Notes: generated by a model from the sequence alone, not told the origin. Shown: positions 1-5,306, numbered from the stretch's first letter. The stretch is DNA of 8,416 nt from an uncultured Subdoligranulum sp. (GCA_900772715.1 CAAGRN010000224.1:1-8416); one strand, 5' to 3'. Numbers and translations: made by a program.

Positions 1-64
1 AATGCGCCCCTACGGAGGCAGAAAATTTTTGAGCGGAGCGCCAGCGACGCGATCCACCATTTTT
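1..64 (-). repeat. Right-hand part of a repeat island cut by the window edge, with a GTAG-headed REP-like start
   Basis: Read on the minus strand, this stretch beyond the recF stop contains GGTGG just inside the heptamer tract (compare the GGTGG next to the heptamers at 4737-4741 and in the reverse complement near 6513-6517). It then runs to CCGTAGGGGCGCATT at the window edge (CTAC at 10-13 on the plus strand). That head matches the GTAGGGGCGG heads of the palindromes at 4835 and 4985. The palindrome itself is not visible because the window ends. No gene is seen here. The assignment to the repeat family rests on the shared head and the adjacent heptamers. Confidence 0.45.
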
Positions 65-92
65 ATTATCTATTATCTTTTATCTATTATCT
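65..92 (-). repeat. Heptamer tandem tract (ATTATCT/TTTATCT x4)
   Basis: Four contiguous 7-bp units read ATTATCT, ATTATCT, TTTATCT, ATTATCT on the plus strand, equivalent to AGATAAT/AGATAAA on the minus strand. The same unit family occurs at 4701-4735, 5176-5210, 6370-6397 and 6527-6554. The tract overlaps the last four codons and the stop of recF (80-92). Confidence 0.8.
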
Positions 93-1192
93 ACACAAGG
101 GTTCTCCTGCGCGCATCCGCCCTTAACATACACAATTTTGCCGTTGGTACGCGCAAAAGCGGCGGTGTCGCAGGTGGTTACGAGGGTCTGATGCTCCCCC
201 ATGCGGGTCAGCAGGTAGGTCTGGCGCTCGTCGTCCAGCTCGCTTAACACATCGTCCAGCAGCAACACGGGATGCTCGCCGAACAATTCGCCCACCACGG
301 TCGCCTCAGCCAGCTTCATCGCCAGCACGGCGCTGCGCTGCTGCCCTTGGCTGCCGTAGATGCGGGCGGGCGCGTCGTCCAGCAAAATTTCCACATCCTC
401 GCGGTGGGGACCCGCCAGACAAAACCCCGCGCGCAGCTCGGTGGGGCGGGCGTCGTGCAGCTTTTGCAGCAGCGCGTCGGCGGTGGGGGCATCGGCGGAC
501 ATACGGTATTCCAGCCGCAGCGTTTCCGCCCCGTGGGAAATTTCGCGGTAATTCTGCGCCGCCACGGGGGTCAGCGTCTGCAAAAACTGCTGGCGGTGCG
601 TTAAAATCACCGCGCCGTACTCGGCAAGCTGCTCGTCATAGGCGTCCAGCAAAACCTTGCCGTTCGGCGTTATATCGTAGGATTTCAGCAGGGCGTTCTT
701 CTGCGAGGTCAGCCGTGCGTATCGCCGCAGCGCCACAAGGTAGGCGCGGTACACCTGACTGAGCGCCGTGTCCAGAAAGCGCCGCCGTCCCTCGGGTCCG
801 CCCTTGACAAGGCTCAGCAGGTCCGGCTCAAACACCACGGCTTGGAACTGCCCCGCCAGCGCGGCGGCACGTCCCACATCGGCGCCGTTCAGCCGCGCCG
901 TGCGTCCGGGGCGCTGGCTGGTCTTGCTGCCCACCGTCAGGCGGATGCTGTTCTCGCCGCCGCCGGACTCGATCTCGCCCTCCAGCACCGAGAACTCGCA
1001 TCCCCGGCGTATCAGCTCGGCGTCCTTGCTGCCGCGAAAGCTCTTGCCCCCGGTCAGCAGCCAGACCGCCTCCAGCAAATTGGTTTTGCCCTGCCCGTTG
1101 GGACCGCACAAAACCGTTAAGTGCGGGTCGGGCAGCAGCTCGGCGCGGGCGATGTTGCGGTGGTCGGTCAGCGTCAGCCGGTTCAGGCGCAT
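80..1192 (-). CDS. recF: DNA replication and repair protein RecF
   Basis: RecF is an SMC/ABC-like ATPase that binds gapped DNA at stalled forks and, with RecO and RecR, helps load RecA. The 370-residue product has the usual family length. Visible motifs are a Walker A GPNGQGKT at about residues 30-37, an ABC signature-like GSQGQQRSA at about 280-288, and a Walker B LLLDDVLSELD at about 310-320. The ATG at 1192 is chosen because its protein begins with [13 protein letters not shown], the typical RecF start. It also overlaps the TAA of yaaA by one base (TAATG), which suggests translational coupling. An open frame continues upstream to 1342 but is only a shadow over yaaA. The C-terminus runs about a dozen residues past the expected end near KIVYVKGG; the last residues VDNR and the stop are encoded by the heptamer repeat. 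Confidence 0.97.
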   Translation of the reverse strand: MRLNRLTLTDHRNIARAELLPDPHLTVLCGPNGQGKTNLLEAVWLLTGGKSFRGSKDAELIRRGCEFSVLEGEIESGGGENSIRLTVGSKTSQRPGRTARLNGADVGRAAALAGQFQAVVFEPDLLSLVKGGPEGRRRFLDTALSQVYRAYLVALRRYARLTSQKNALLKSYDITPNGKVLLDAYDEQLAEYGAVILTHRQQFLQTLTPVAAQNYREISHGAETLRLEYRMSADAPTADALLQKLHDARPTELRAGFCLAGPHREDVEILLDDAPARIYGSQGQQRSAVLAMKLAEATVVGELFGEHPVLLLDDVLSELDDERQTYLLTRMGEHQTLVTTCDTAAFARTNGKIVYVKGGCAQENPCVDNR

Positions 1193-1407
1193 TACGCGCC
1201 CTCCGCGATCTGCACGGTCTGCCCGTCCAGCTCCACGGTGTCGCCGGCACGGCACTTTTTGCCGCGCATCGTGCAGACCTCGCCGTTGACCTTGACCGCG
1301 CCGCCTTGGATCAGCTCCTTGGCCTCGCCGCCGGTTTCGCACAGCCCGGCAAATTTCAGCAGGGCGTCCAGCTTGATAAATTCGGTGTTGATGCGAATTT
1401 TATCCAT
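1192..1407 (-). CDS. yaaA: S4-domain RNA-binding protein YaaA
   Basis: This is a 71-residue protein consisting almost entirely of an S4 RNA-binding domain (residues about 10-50, [11 protein letters not shown] then [17 protein letters not shown]), followed by a short beta-rich tail (GDTVELDG). The length and the position between dnaN and recF match B. subtilis YaaA, a protein linked to ribosome assembly; the exact role here is inferred. The start at 1407 gives the canonical [14 protein letters not shown]. The frame stays open to 1479, but those extra residues are Arg/Cys-rich and unlike the family. The best Shine-Dalgarno candidate, AAAGGA, lies about 14 nt upstream across a T-rich stretch, which is long. 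The stop overlaps the recF start by one base. Confidence 0.92.
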   Translation of the reverse strand: MDKIRINTEFIKLDALLKFAGLCETGGEAKELIQGGAVKVNGEVCTMRGKKCRAGDTVELDGQTVQIAEGA

Positions 1408-1460
1408 AGAAAAAAAGCACATCCTTTGTATTTTTGGGGAGCAGCCGCGTTGTGTTGAAC

Positions 1461-1479
1461 GTGCGCGCGCCGCGCGCAC
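1461..1479. repeat. GC palindrome between dnaN and yaaA
   Basis: GTGCGCGCG, one base (C) and CGCGCGCAC form a perfect 9-bp inverted repeat. Outside it lie TGTTG (1452-1456) and CAACA (1480-1484), which could extend the stem with small bulges. No T-run follows on either strand, so it is not a convincing intrinsic terminator. Like the boundary hairpins at 5144-5164 and 6402-6422, it carries a GTG foot and sits beside a heptamer tandem tract. Confidence 0.7.
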
Positions 1480-1490
1480 ACAACATCTAA

Positions 1491-1525
1491 ACTTCTAACT
1501 CCTAACTCCTAATTCCTGACTCTCG
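1491..1525. repeat. Second kind of heptamer tract (ACTCCTA type)
   Basis: Five 7-bp units read ACTTCTA, ACTCCTA, ACTCCTA, ATTCCTG, ACTCTCG, filling almost all of the gap between the dnaN stop (1529) and the palindrome at 1461-1479. The unit differs from the AAAAGAT type elsewhere in the window, but the period of 7 and the placement next to a GC palindrome are the same. Confidence 0.75.
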
Positions 1526-1528
1526 GCT

Positions 1529-2638
1529 TCAGCCCTCGTTCTTGAACCGTACCGGCAGCACCAGATAGATAAAGTCGGTGCCGTTTTCGGGCAGCAGCTT
1601 TACGGGGCTTAACGGTCCGTTGATCTCCAGCACCATACGCTCGCACTTGGAGTAGCGCAGCGCGTCCAGCAGGTAGCGGTTGTTAAAGCCGATCTCCACC
1701 GCGTCGCCCGCCATCTCGATGGGCGCAAACTCGTCCACGACCTTGCCCAGCGGGGTCTGGCAGCGCACCGTGACCTTGTCCTCGGCAAAGTTGATGCGCA
1801 AGGGGTTCTTCAAGCGCTCGGTAATGATCAGGGACGCGCGCTCAATGGTGTCGATAAAGGTCTTGCAATCCACGGTGACACGCGTTTTTTTGTCCTTGGG
1901 GATCACGCCCTCGTAGTTCAGGAAGTCGCCCTCGATCAAACGGGACATAATGGTGTAGCCGTTGGTGGTAAACACGACATAGCGGCGGTTGGCGTCGATC
2001 TTGACCTCGTCCTCATCGCCGCCCATAATTTTCAGCAGCTCCTGCAGGGTCTTGCCGGGGATGATGATGCGGATATCGCGGGTGCATTCCACATCGCGCT
2101 TGATGATGGCAAGGCGGTAGCCGTCCAGCGCGACCACGGTCAGGCTGCCCGGCTCAATGACGAACAGCTCGCCGGTGTGGGCGGGTTTTTTGGCATCCTG
2201 GCTGACGGCGTAGATGGTTTTTTCGATCATTTCGCGCATCATACCGCATTTCAGGGTCATGGTGTTGTCGGCGCCGGTCACGGGCAGGCTGGGGGAGTCG
2301 CTGGCGTTCATGGCGGGGATTTCAAACTCTGCCACGCCGCCGCTGATTTTTGCCTGCCCCTCGTCGGTCAGCTCAATGCAGACATCGCCCGCGGGCATAC
2401 GGCTGATCATCGAGAACAGCAGCTTGGCGTCCAGCACGGTTTCGCCGGGAACCAGCACGTTGCATTCCAGCGTGGTGGTGATGCCCATTTCCATGTCGTA
2501 GCCAGTCAGGGTCAGGTTAAAGCCCTCGGCCTTGAGGTAGATGCCCTCCAGTACAGGAATGGCCGCGCGGTTGGTAATGGCGCGGGAAACACCCTCAATG
2601 GCGGACGCCAGCAGGGTCTTTTCACATTCAAATTTCAT
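1529..2638 (-). CDS. dnaN: DNA polymerase III beta subunit (sliding clamp)
   Basis: DnaN is the ring-shaped clamp that tethers DNA polymerase III and many repair proteins to DNA. The 369-residue length fits three clamp domains of about 120 residues each. The N-terminus (MKFECEKTLLASAIEGVSRAI, then AIPVLEGIYLKA) and the C-terminal YLVLPVR at about 358-364 (normally the chain end, forming part of the partner-binding pocket) are diagnostic. A short FKNEG tail follows. The ATG at 2638 has a good AAAGGA Shine-Dalgarno with 6 nt spacing. In most Bacillota dnaN follows dnaA directly; here a RAYT gene and a REP-like pair separate them. No clear promoter is seen in 2639-2774, so dnaN may depend on read-through from dnaA. 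Confidence 0.97.
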   Translation of the reverse strand: MKFECEKTLLASAIEGVSRAITNRAAIPVLEGIYLKAEGFNLTLTGYDMEMGITTTLECNVLVPGETVLDAKLLFSMISRMPAGDVCIELTDEGQAKISGGVAEFEIPAMNASDSPSLPVTGADNTMTLKCGMMREMIEKTIYAVSQDAKKPAHTGELFVIEPGSLTVVALDGYRLAIIKRDVECTRDIRIIIPGKTLQELLKIMGGDEDEVKIDANRRYVVFTTNGYTIMSRLIEGDFLNYEGVIPKDKKTRVTVDCKTFIDTIERASLIITERLKNPLRINFAEDKVTVRCQTPLGKVVDEFAPIEMAGDAVEIGFNNRYLLDALRYSKCERMVLEINGPLSPVKLLPENGTDFIYLVLPVRFKNEG

Positions 2639-2685
2639 AACGGGTCCTTTCTATTTAAAATCAACGGTGGAGAACCTAATTTGGG

Positions 2686-2705
2686 AAAAACCGCCCTTTT
2701 GCGGT
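2686..2705 (-). terminator. Weak terminator-like hairpin between RAYT and dnaN
   Basis: On the minus strand ACCGC, loop AAAAGG and GCGGT form a 5-bp stem followed by TTTT and then C-rich sequence. An alternative 6-bp pairing (AAACCG/CGGTTT) uses flanking bases. The stem is short, so it is at best an attenuator of dnaA-RAYT transcription ahead of dnaN. It may instead be a foot of the adjoining REP-like element. Confidence 0.3.
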
Positions 2706-2709
2706 CGGT

Positions 2710-2736
2710 TTGTAGGGAACGGTCTTGACCGTTCCG
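2710..2736 (+). repeat. GTAG-headed REP-like palindrome, copy downstream of RAYT
   Basis: TTGTAG is followed by the palindrome GGAACGGTCTTGACCGTTCC (9-bp arms, TT centre), with the head GTAGGG immediately at its foot. The same 27 bp occur in inverted orientation at 3101-3127 inside the RAYT gene. The preceding GGTCGGTTTGTAGG (2703-2716) matches the sequence leading into the element at 5047. A second small hairpin (TGCCG/CGGCA, 2737-2751) follows, giving a two-hairpin layout. Confidence 0.8.
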
Positions 2737-2762
2737 TGCCGCCTTACGGCAGGCAGAACCTG

Positions 2763-2788
2763 ACGGGGCAGCGCTCACGCTTCCCCGT
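2763..2788. repeat. Hairpin spanning the RAYT stop codon
   Basis: ACGGGG (2763-2768) pairs with CCCCGT (2783-2788), and AGCG (2770-2773) with CGCT (2778-2781), with one internal mismatch and loop CTCA. The RAYT TGA (2775-2777) begins in the loop-proximal part. There is no T-run after it on the minus strand. It could protect the 3' end of the transposase message or be part of the transposase element end. Confidence 0.5.
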
Positions 2789-3242
2789 GCTGCTGCAACC
2801 ACCGCTTTTGCGGGTTGTTGTCGATATACCGCCAAATTTCCTCAAAATCCTTTCGTCCGCGAATGACGTGGTCATAATAGGATTTCTGCCAGACAGCACG
2901 ACCGCATTTGCGGGACACGCCGGATTTGTAGCTTGCCAGAATCTGCGGCACGGAGGCGCTTTGTCCGTCCAGCGCCAAAATAAAATGCAGGTGGTCGGGC
3001 ATAATGACGTACTTCAGTACCTGCACACCGGGAAAGTGCTGCGGCAGCGCCCGCAGGTCTGCGTCTGCGATTTCACCGCAGCGGCTCAGACAGACTGCTG
3101 CGGAACGGTCAAGACCGTTCCCTACAATGCGCCCGAAAAGGGGAGCCTTGTCCTTGCAGCAGACGGTGACGAAATAATACGCAGCCTGTGTGTACGGAAA
3201 TTCCGGCAGACGCAGGGGCTTGCGTTTCGGTTCGTCCTGCAT
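2775..3242 (-). CDS. REP-associated tyrosine transposase (RAYT, Y1/HUH family)
   Basis: This 155-residue protein belongs to the IS200/IS605-related Y1 transposase superfamily, REP-associated branch. These single-strand DNA nucleases bind and cleave REP hairpins and are generally single-copy and domesticated. Visible motifs: LRLPEFPYTQAAYYFVTVC at the N-terminus; KYVIMPDHLHFIL with the HUH metal-binding histidines H84 and H86; WQKSYYDHVIR with the candidate catalytic tyrosine (Y122/Y123, most likely Y123); then DFEEIWRYIDNNP. All key residues appear intact, so the gene looks functional. Its ATG is 4 nt after the dnaA stop with no good Shine-Dalgarno, so it is probably translated by coupling to dnaA. 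Residues 40-47 (VGNGLDRS) are encoded by a REP-like palindrome. Composition resembles neighbouring genes, arguing against very recent arrival. It interrupts the normal dnaA-dnaN junction. Confidence 0.93.
   Translation of the reverse strand: MQDEPKRKPLRLPEFPYTQAAYYFVTVCCKDKAPLFGRIVGNGLDRSAAVCLSRCGEIADADLRALPQHFPGVQVLKYVIMPDHLHFILALDGQSASVPQILASYKSGVSRKCGRAVWQKSYYDHVIRGRKDFEEIWRYIDNNPQKRWLQQHGEA
3101..3127 (-). repeat. GTAG-headed REP-like palindrome inside the RAYT coding sequence
   Basis: This is the reverse complement of the 27 bp at 2710-2736, with no mismatch. On the minus strand, codons GTA GGG AAC GGT CTT GAC CGT TCC read VGNGLDRS, residues 40-47 of the transposase. The palindrome therefore doubles as in-frame coding sequence upstream of the HUH motif. 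Confidence 0.85.
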
Positions 3243-3246
3243 AGCG

Positions 3247-4560
3247 TCACGTCCGGACGTTTTTCATAATGTCGCTGCACATTTCCTTCAAATGCTGGTC
3301 GCGGGCGATGTTTTCCTCCATCGTCTTGATGGAATACACCACCGTCGAATGGTCGCGCTGGAACTCCTGCCCGATGGCCTCCATGCTCATGCCGGTGACC
3401 TCGCGGATGATGTACATCGTCATCTGGCGGGCGGCGCTGACGTTGGCGTTGCGCTTTTTGCCGCGGATGTCGGCGGGCATCACGTTGTAGGTGCGCGCGA
3501 CCTCGTTCAAAATCTTCTCGATCGTCACGGGGATGGGCTGGCTGTCGTTCAAGGTGTCCTTGATGGCGGTGGTCGTCACGCCGATGCAGGGGGAGATGCC
3601 CTCCAGCATATAGTAGGCGTTCAATTTTTTGACCGCGCCCTCCAGCTGGCGGATGTTCTGCTTGAGGTGGTTGGCGATGTACTCCGCCACATCGTTGGGC
3701 AGGTCCAGATTCAGCAGCTCCGCTTTGCGCTTGACGATGGCGACGCGGGTCTCAAAATCGGGCGGCTGGATGTCGGCGGTCAGACCCCACTCAAAGCGGG
3801 TGCGCAGACGCTCCTCCAGACTCTTGATTTCCTTGGCGGGGCGGTCGGACGCGATAACGATCTGCCGCCCGTCGTTGTGCAGGGTGTTGAAGGTGTGGAA
3901 GAACTCTTCCTGCGTGGATTCCTTGCCCGCCAAGAACTGGATATCGTCGATCAGCAGCACGTCCGCCTGCCGGTATTTCTGGCGGAACTGCTCGGTCGTG
4001 GCGGTTTTTACGGCGGAGATGATCTCGTTGGTAAACATCTCGCAGTCCACATACACGATGTTGAAATCGGGGTGGTTCTTTTTGATTTCGACCTGAATGG
4101 CGTTGAGCAGGTGCGTCTTGCCCAGACCCGACGGACCGTAGATGAACAGCGGGTTGTACGCACCGCTGGGGTTGGCGGCAACCGCCTGCGCGGCGGCGTA
4201 GGCAAACTGGTTGCTGGGACCCTTGATGAAGTTTTCAAAGGTGAAATCGTATCGTCCGCTGGGCAGGGAACTTTCGTCCAGCTTGGGCTTTTTTTCTTCG
4301 CCCTCGTCCTTTTTGGGGGTGACGAACAGCACCTCAACGTCAAAGCCCAGCACCGCCTTGAAGGCGTCTTTTAAAAGGGCGGTGTAGCGGTCGGACACAA
4401 TGCCCAAGATAAAGGCGTTGCGGATCTCCAGCGTGATGGTGTTGGAGTTTTCAAAGCTGACGGCCTTGATGTCACTGATGTAATATTGATACGTCGCCTC
4501 GGCGGTATGTTCGCGGCAGTACGCTTTGGCCGCGTCCAATACGTCGTTGATGGAATCCAT
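3247..4560 (-). CDS. dnaA: Chromosomal replication initiator DnaA
   Basis: DnaA is the AAA+ ATPase that binds origin boxes and melts oriC. From the ATG at 4560 the protein has 437 residues, normal for the family. Domain I covers about 1-75, a charged linker (KKDEGEEKKPKLDE) about 83-96, the AAA+ core about 105-320 and the DNA-binding domain IV about 340-437. Key motifs are Walker A GPSGLGKT (142-149), Walker B LLIDD (202-206), sensor 1 IASDRP (236-241), the arginine-finger region RLRTRFEWGL (251-260) and the DnaA signature around GMSMEAIGQEFQRDHSTVV (390-408). A GTG at 4578 in the same frame would add six residues, but AGGAA would abut it; from the ATG at 4560 a purine-rich AGGAAGTGGGGA lies about 11 nt upstream. 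The stop is followed after 4 nt by the RAYT start. Confidence 0.98.
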   Translation of the reverse strand: MDSINDVLDAAKAYCREHTAEATYQYYISDIKAVSFENSNTITLEIRNAFILGIVSDRYTALLKDAFKAVLGFDVEVLFVTPKKDEGEEKKPKLDESSLPSGRYDFTFENFIKGPSNQFAYAAAQAVAANPSGAYNPLFIYGPSGLGKTHLLNAIQVEIKKNHPDFNIVYVDCEMFTNEIISAVKTATTEQFRQKYRQADVLLIDDIQFLAGKESTQEEFFHTFNTLHNDGRQIVIASDRPAKEIKSLEERLRTRFEWGLTADIQPPDFETRVAIVKRKAELLNLDLPNDVAEYIANHLKQNIRQLEGAVKKLNAYYMLEGISPCIGVTTTAIKDTLNDSQPIPVTIEKILNEVARTYNVMPADIRGKKRNANVSAARQMTMYIIREVTGMSMEAIGQEFQRDHSTVVYSIKTMEENIARDQHLKEMCSDIMKNVRT

Positions 4561-4624
4561 AGCTTGCGATATCCCCACTTCCTGTTAAAATAAAACGCCA
4601 AAACGGCGCAAAAAACCTACATAC

Positions 4625-4653
4625 AGTATACCACAAAACGGTCGGCAAAACAA
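4625..4653 (-). promoter_or_regulatory. dnaA: Candidate dnaA promoter (sigma-A type, extended -10)
   Basis: On the minus strand TTGTTT (4648-4653), a 17-nt spacer and TATACT (4625-4630) with TG one base before the -10 (TGGTATACT) form a plausible housekeeping promoter. Transcription would start near 4618, giving a leader of about 58 nt that contains a small CGCC/GGCG hairpin (4596-4608). The promoter lies between dnaA and the repeat island. Confidence 0.55.
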
Positions 4654-4700
4654 CACCCACTATATAAAAAGGTAGATAAATATTTGGGGAAGGGGGAAAG

Positions 4701-4735
4701 TAAAGATAAAAGATAAAAGATAAAAGATAATAAAT
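4701..4735 (+). repeat. Heptamer tract, left end of island B
   Basis: Five 7-bp units: TAAAGAT, AAAAGAT, AAAAGAT, AAAAGAT, AATAAAT, with no gaps. It is inverted relative to the tract at 5176-5210. The following AAGGTGG also occurs, inverted, next to the right-hand tract of island C. Confidence 0.85.
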
Positions 4736-4743
4736 AAGGTGGA

Positions 4744-4764
4744 GTTTGTGCCAAAGGCACAAAC
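4744..4764. repeat. Left boundary hairpin of island B
   Basis: GTTTGTGCC, loop AAA, GGCACAAAC: a perfect 9-bp stem. It is followed by A7 on the plus strand, so no U-run trails the stem on either strand and it is not an intrinsic terminator. Its counterpart at 6487-6512 in island C has a different but fully paired stem. Confidence 0.75.
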
Positions 4765-4797
4765 AAAAAAACGTGGAGGGAAGATTGCGGGTCATCC

Positions 4798-4830
4798 CGC
4801 GATATAACGGCAACGCGAAAATCACGGGTC
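4798..4830 (+). repeat. 33-bp direct repeat, copy 1
   Basis: It begins CGCGATATAACGG and ends CACGGGTC, and matches 5009-5041 at 28 of 33 positions. Each copy leads into a GTAG-headed palindrome within about 5 bases, so the repeat unit is spacer plus palindrome. A partial third copy (ATATGGCAAC, then AAAATTCAC) precedes the palindrome at 4985. Confidence 0.7.
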
Positions 4831-4834
4831 ACCC

Positions 4835-4857
4835 GTAGGGGCGGCATATATGCCGCC
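4835..4857 (+). repeat. GTAG-headed palindrome (GCGGC stem)
   Basis: GTAGG runs straight into GGCGGCATATATGCCGCC, a perfect 18-bp palindrome (4840-4857). It shares its CATATATG centre with the inverted element at 4902-4921, but the stems differ (GGCGG against GGGACG). Confidence 0.8.
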
Positions 4858-4901
4858 TGTTGCAGTCACACCGGCAATGCAACCTGACGGGTAAACCGCA
4901 C

Positions 4902-4925
4902 GGGACGCATATATGCGTCCCCTAC
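4902..4925 (-). repeat. GTAG-headed palindrome (GGGACGC stem)
   Basis: GGGACGCATATATGCGTCCC is a perfect 20-bp palindrome (4902-4921) with CTAC at 4922-4925, that is GTAG at its foot on the minus strand. Upstream on that strand is GGTTTGTAGG, the same lead-in seen at 2707 and 5042. Confidence 0.8.
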
Positions 4926-4984
4926 AAACCTGCCGGAAATATCGAACCGTCACGGAATATGGCAACAACAAAATTCACCCCCCC

Positions 4985-5009
4985 GTAGGGGCGGGGCATT
5001 GCCCCGCCC
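4985..5009 (+). repeat. GTAG-headed palindrome (GGGCGGGGCA stem)
   Basis: GTAG (4985-4988) is followed by GGGCGGGGCA, T, TGCCCCGCCC: a perfect 10-bp stem with a single central base. The strong GC stem would extrude readily if single-stranded. Confidence 0.8.
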
Positions 5010-5041
5010 GCGACATAACGGTAACGTGAAAATACCGGGTC
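5009..5041 (+). repeat. 33-bp direct repeat, copy 2
   Basis: It begins CGCGACATAACGG and ends ACCGGGTC, matching 4798-4830 at 28 of 33 positions, and is followed by the GTAG at 5047. Confidence 0.7.
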
Positions 5042-5046
5042 GGTTT

Positions 5047-5070
5047 GTAGGCACGGCTACTATGCCGCCC
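5047..5070 (+). repeat. Degenerate GTAG-headed element
   Basis: GTAGGCACGGCTAC then TATGCCGCCC resembles the 4835 element but no longer forms a clean palindrome, so it looks like a decayed copy. It keeps the GGTCGGTTTGTAGG lead-in shared with 2703-2716. Confidence 0.5.
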
Positions 5071-5100
5071 GGCGGTTTTGCGGCTGCCGCTAAATTCCCC

Positions 5101-5126
5101 GGCGGGGTGGGGTTACCCCGCCCTAC
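5101..5126 (-). repeat. GTAG-headed palindrome (GGCGGGGT stem)
   Basis: GGCGGGGT (5101-5108), loop GGGGTT, ACCCCGCC (5115-5122), then CCTAC; on the minus strand GTAG lies at the foot of an 8-bp stem. Confidence 0.7.
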
Positions 5127-5143
5127 ATCGCAATGTGTAAAAA

Positions 5144-5164
5144 TGTGCCCGCGCGGCGGGCACA
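5144..5164. repeat. Right boundary hairpin of island B
   Basis: TGTGCCCGC, loop GCG, GCGGGCACA: a 9-bp perfect stem next to the right heptamer tract. The left boundary of island C (6402-6422) has TGTGCCGCC/GGCGGCACA with loop CGC: the same outer TGTGCC but a different inner stem, still paired. Confidence 0.75.
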
Positions 5165-5175
5165 CCAAATTTATT

Positions 5176-5210
5176 ATCTTTTATCTTTTATCTATTATCT
5201 ATTTATTATT
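5176..5210 (-). repeat. Heptamer tract, right end of island B
   Basis: Units ATCTTTT, ATCTTTT, ATCTATT, ATCTATT, TATTATT on the plus strand, inverted relative to 4701-4735. The segment ATCTATTTATT loosely resembles the E. coli oriC 13-mer, but the same tract type occurs away from the origin. Confidence 0.85.
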
Positions 5211-5306
5211 TCTCCCTCTCCCCCCAAAATATAGTATCTCCCTCCGCCCCTCTCCACAACGCACAAAAAACTTTTACGTTTTGGCGAAAAAACCCGGCAA
5301 AAACAC

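Larger units (their letters stand above)
4671..5241. repeat. Composite repeat island B with inverted termini
   Basis: This non-coding island has similar inverted ends. The left end reads GGTAGATAAATATTTGGGG then AAGGGGGAAAG and the heptamers. The right end, reverse-complemented, reads GGAGATACTATATTTTGGGG then GGAGAGGGAG and the heptamers. Inside the heptamers sit boundary hairpins (4744-4764 and 5144-5164), and between them several GTAG-headed palindromes (4835, 4922, 4985, 5047, 5123) and a diverged 33-bp direct repeat. No credible gene is present. It fills nearly the whole dnaA-rpmH gap. Confidence 0.7.
4561..5306. other. Probable oriC-bearing intergenic region
   Basis: The genes diverge from this gap: the dnaA side goes left, the rpmH side goes right. 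That is the arrangement expected around a Bacillota origin, with genes co-oriented with replication. AT-rich heptamer tracts (4701-4735, 5176-5210) could serve as unwinding DNA. However, by eye I find no TTATCCACA or one-mismatch box on either strand. The closest is CTCTCCACA at 5250-5258 (two mismatches). Origin function is therefore inferred from gene context only. Confidence 0.45.

Noticed and set aside
1193..1342. Upstream extension of recF to 1342
   Set aside because: The extra 50 residues are Arg-rich shadow of yaaA; the TAATG overlap and the family start support 1192.
3190..4374. 394-codon open frame on the plus strand opposite dnaA
   Set aside because: Antisense shadow of dnaA with no recognisable domain or ribosome-binding site.
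4561..4578. GTG at 4578 as the dnaA start
   Set aside because: The only good purine-rich motif touches this codon, whereas the ATG at 4560 has workable spacing and gives a typical DnaA N-terminus.
4744..4770. Hairpin followed by a homopolymer, possible terminator
   Set aside because: The run is A7 on the plus strand, and on the minus strand the T-run precedes the stem, so no U-tract follows it in either direction.
4780..5170. Possible CRISPR array because of repeated palindromic units
   Set aside because: Repeat length and spacing are irregular, stems differ between copies, and no cas gene is present.
5250..5258. CTCTCCACA as a DnaA box
   Set aside because: Two mismatches to TTATCCACA and isolated; too weak to annotate.
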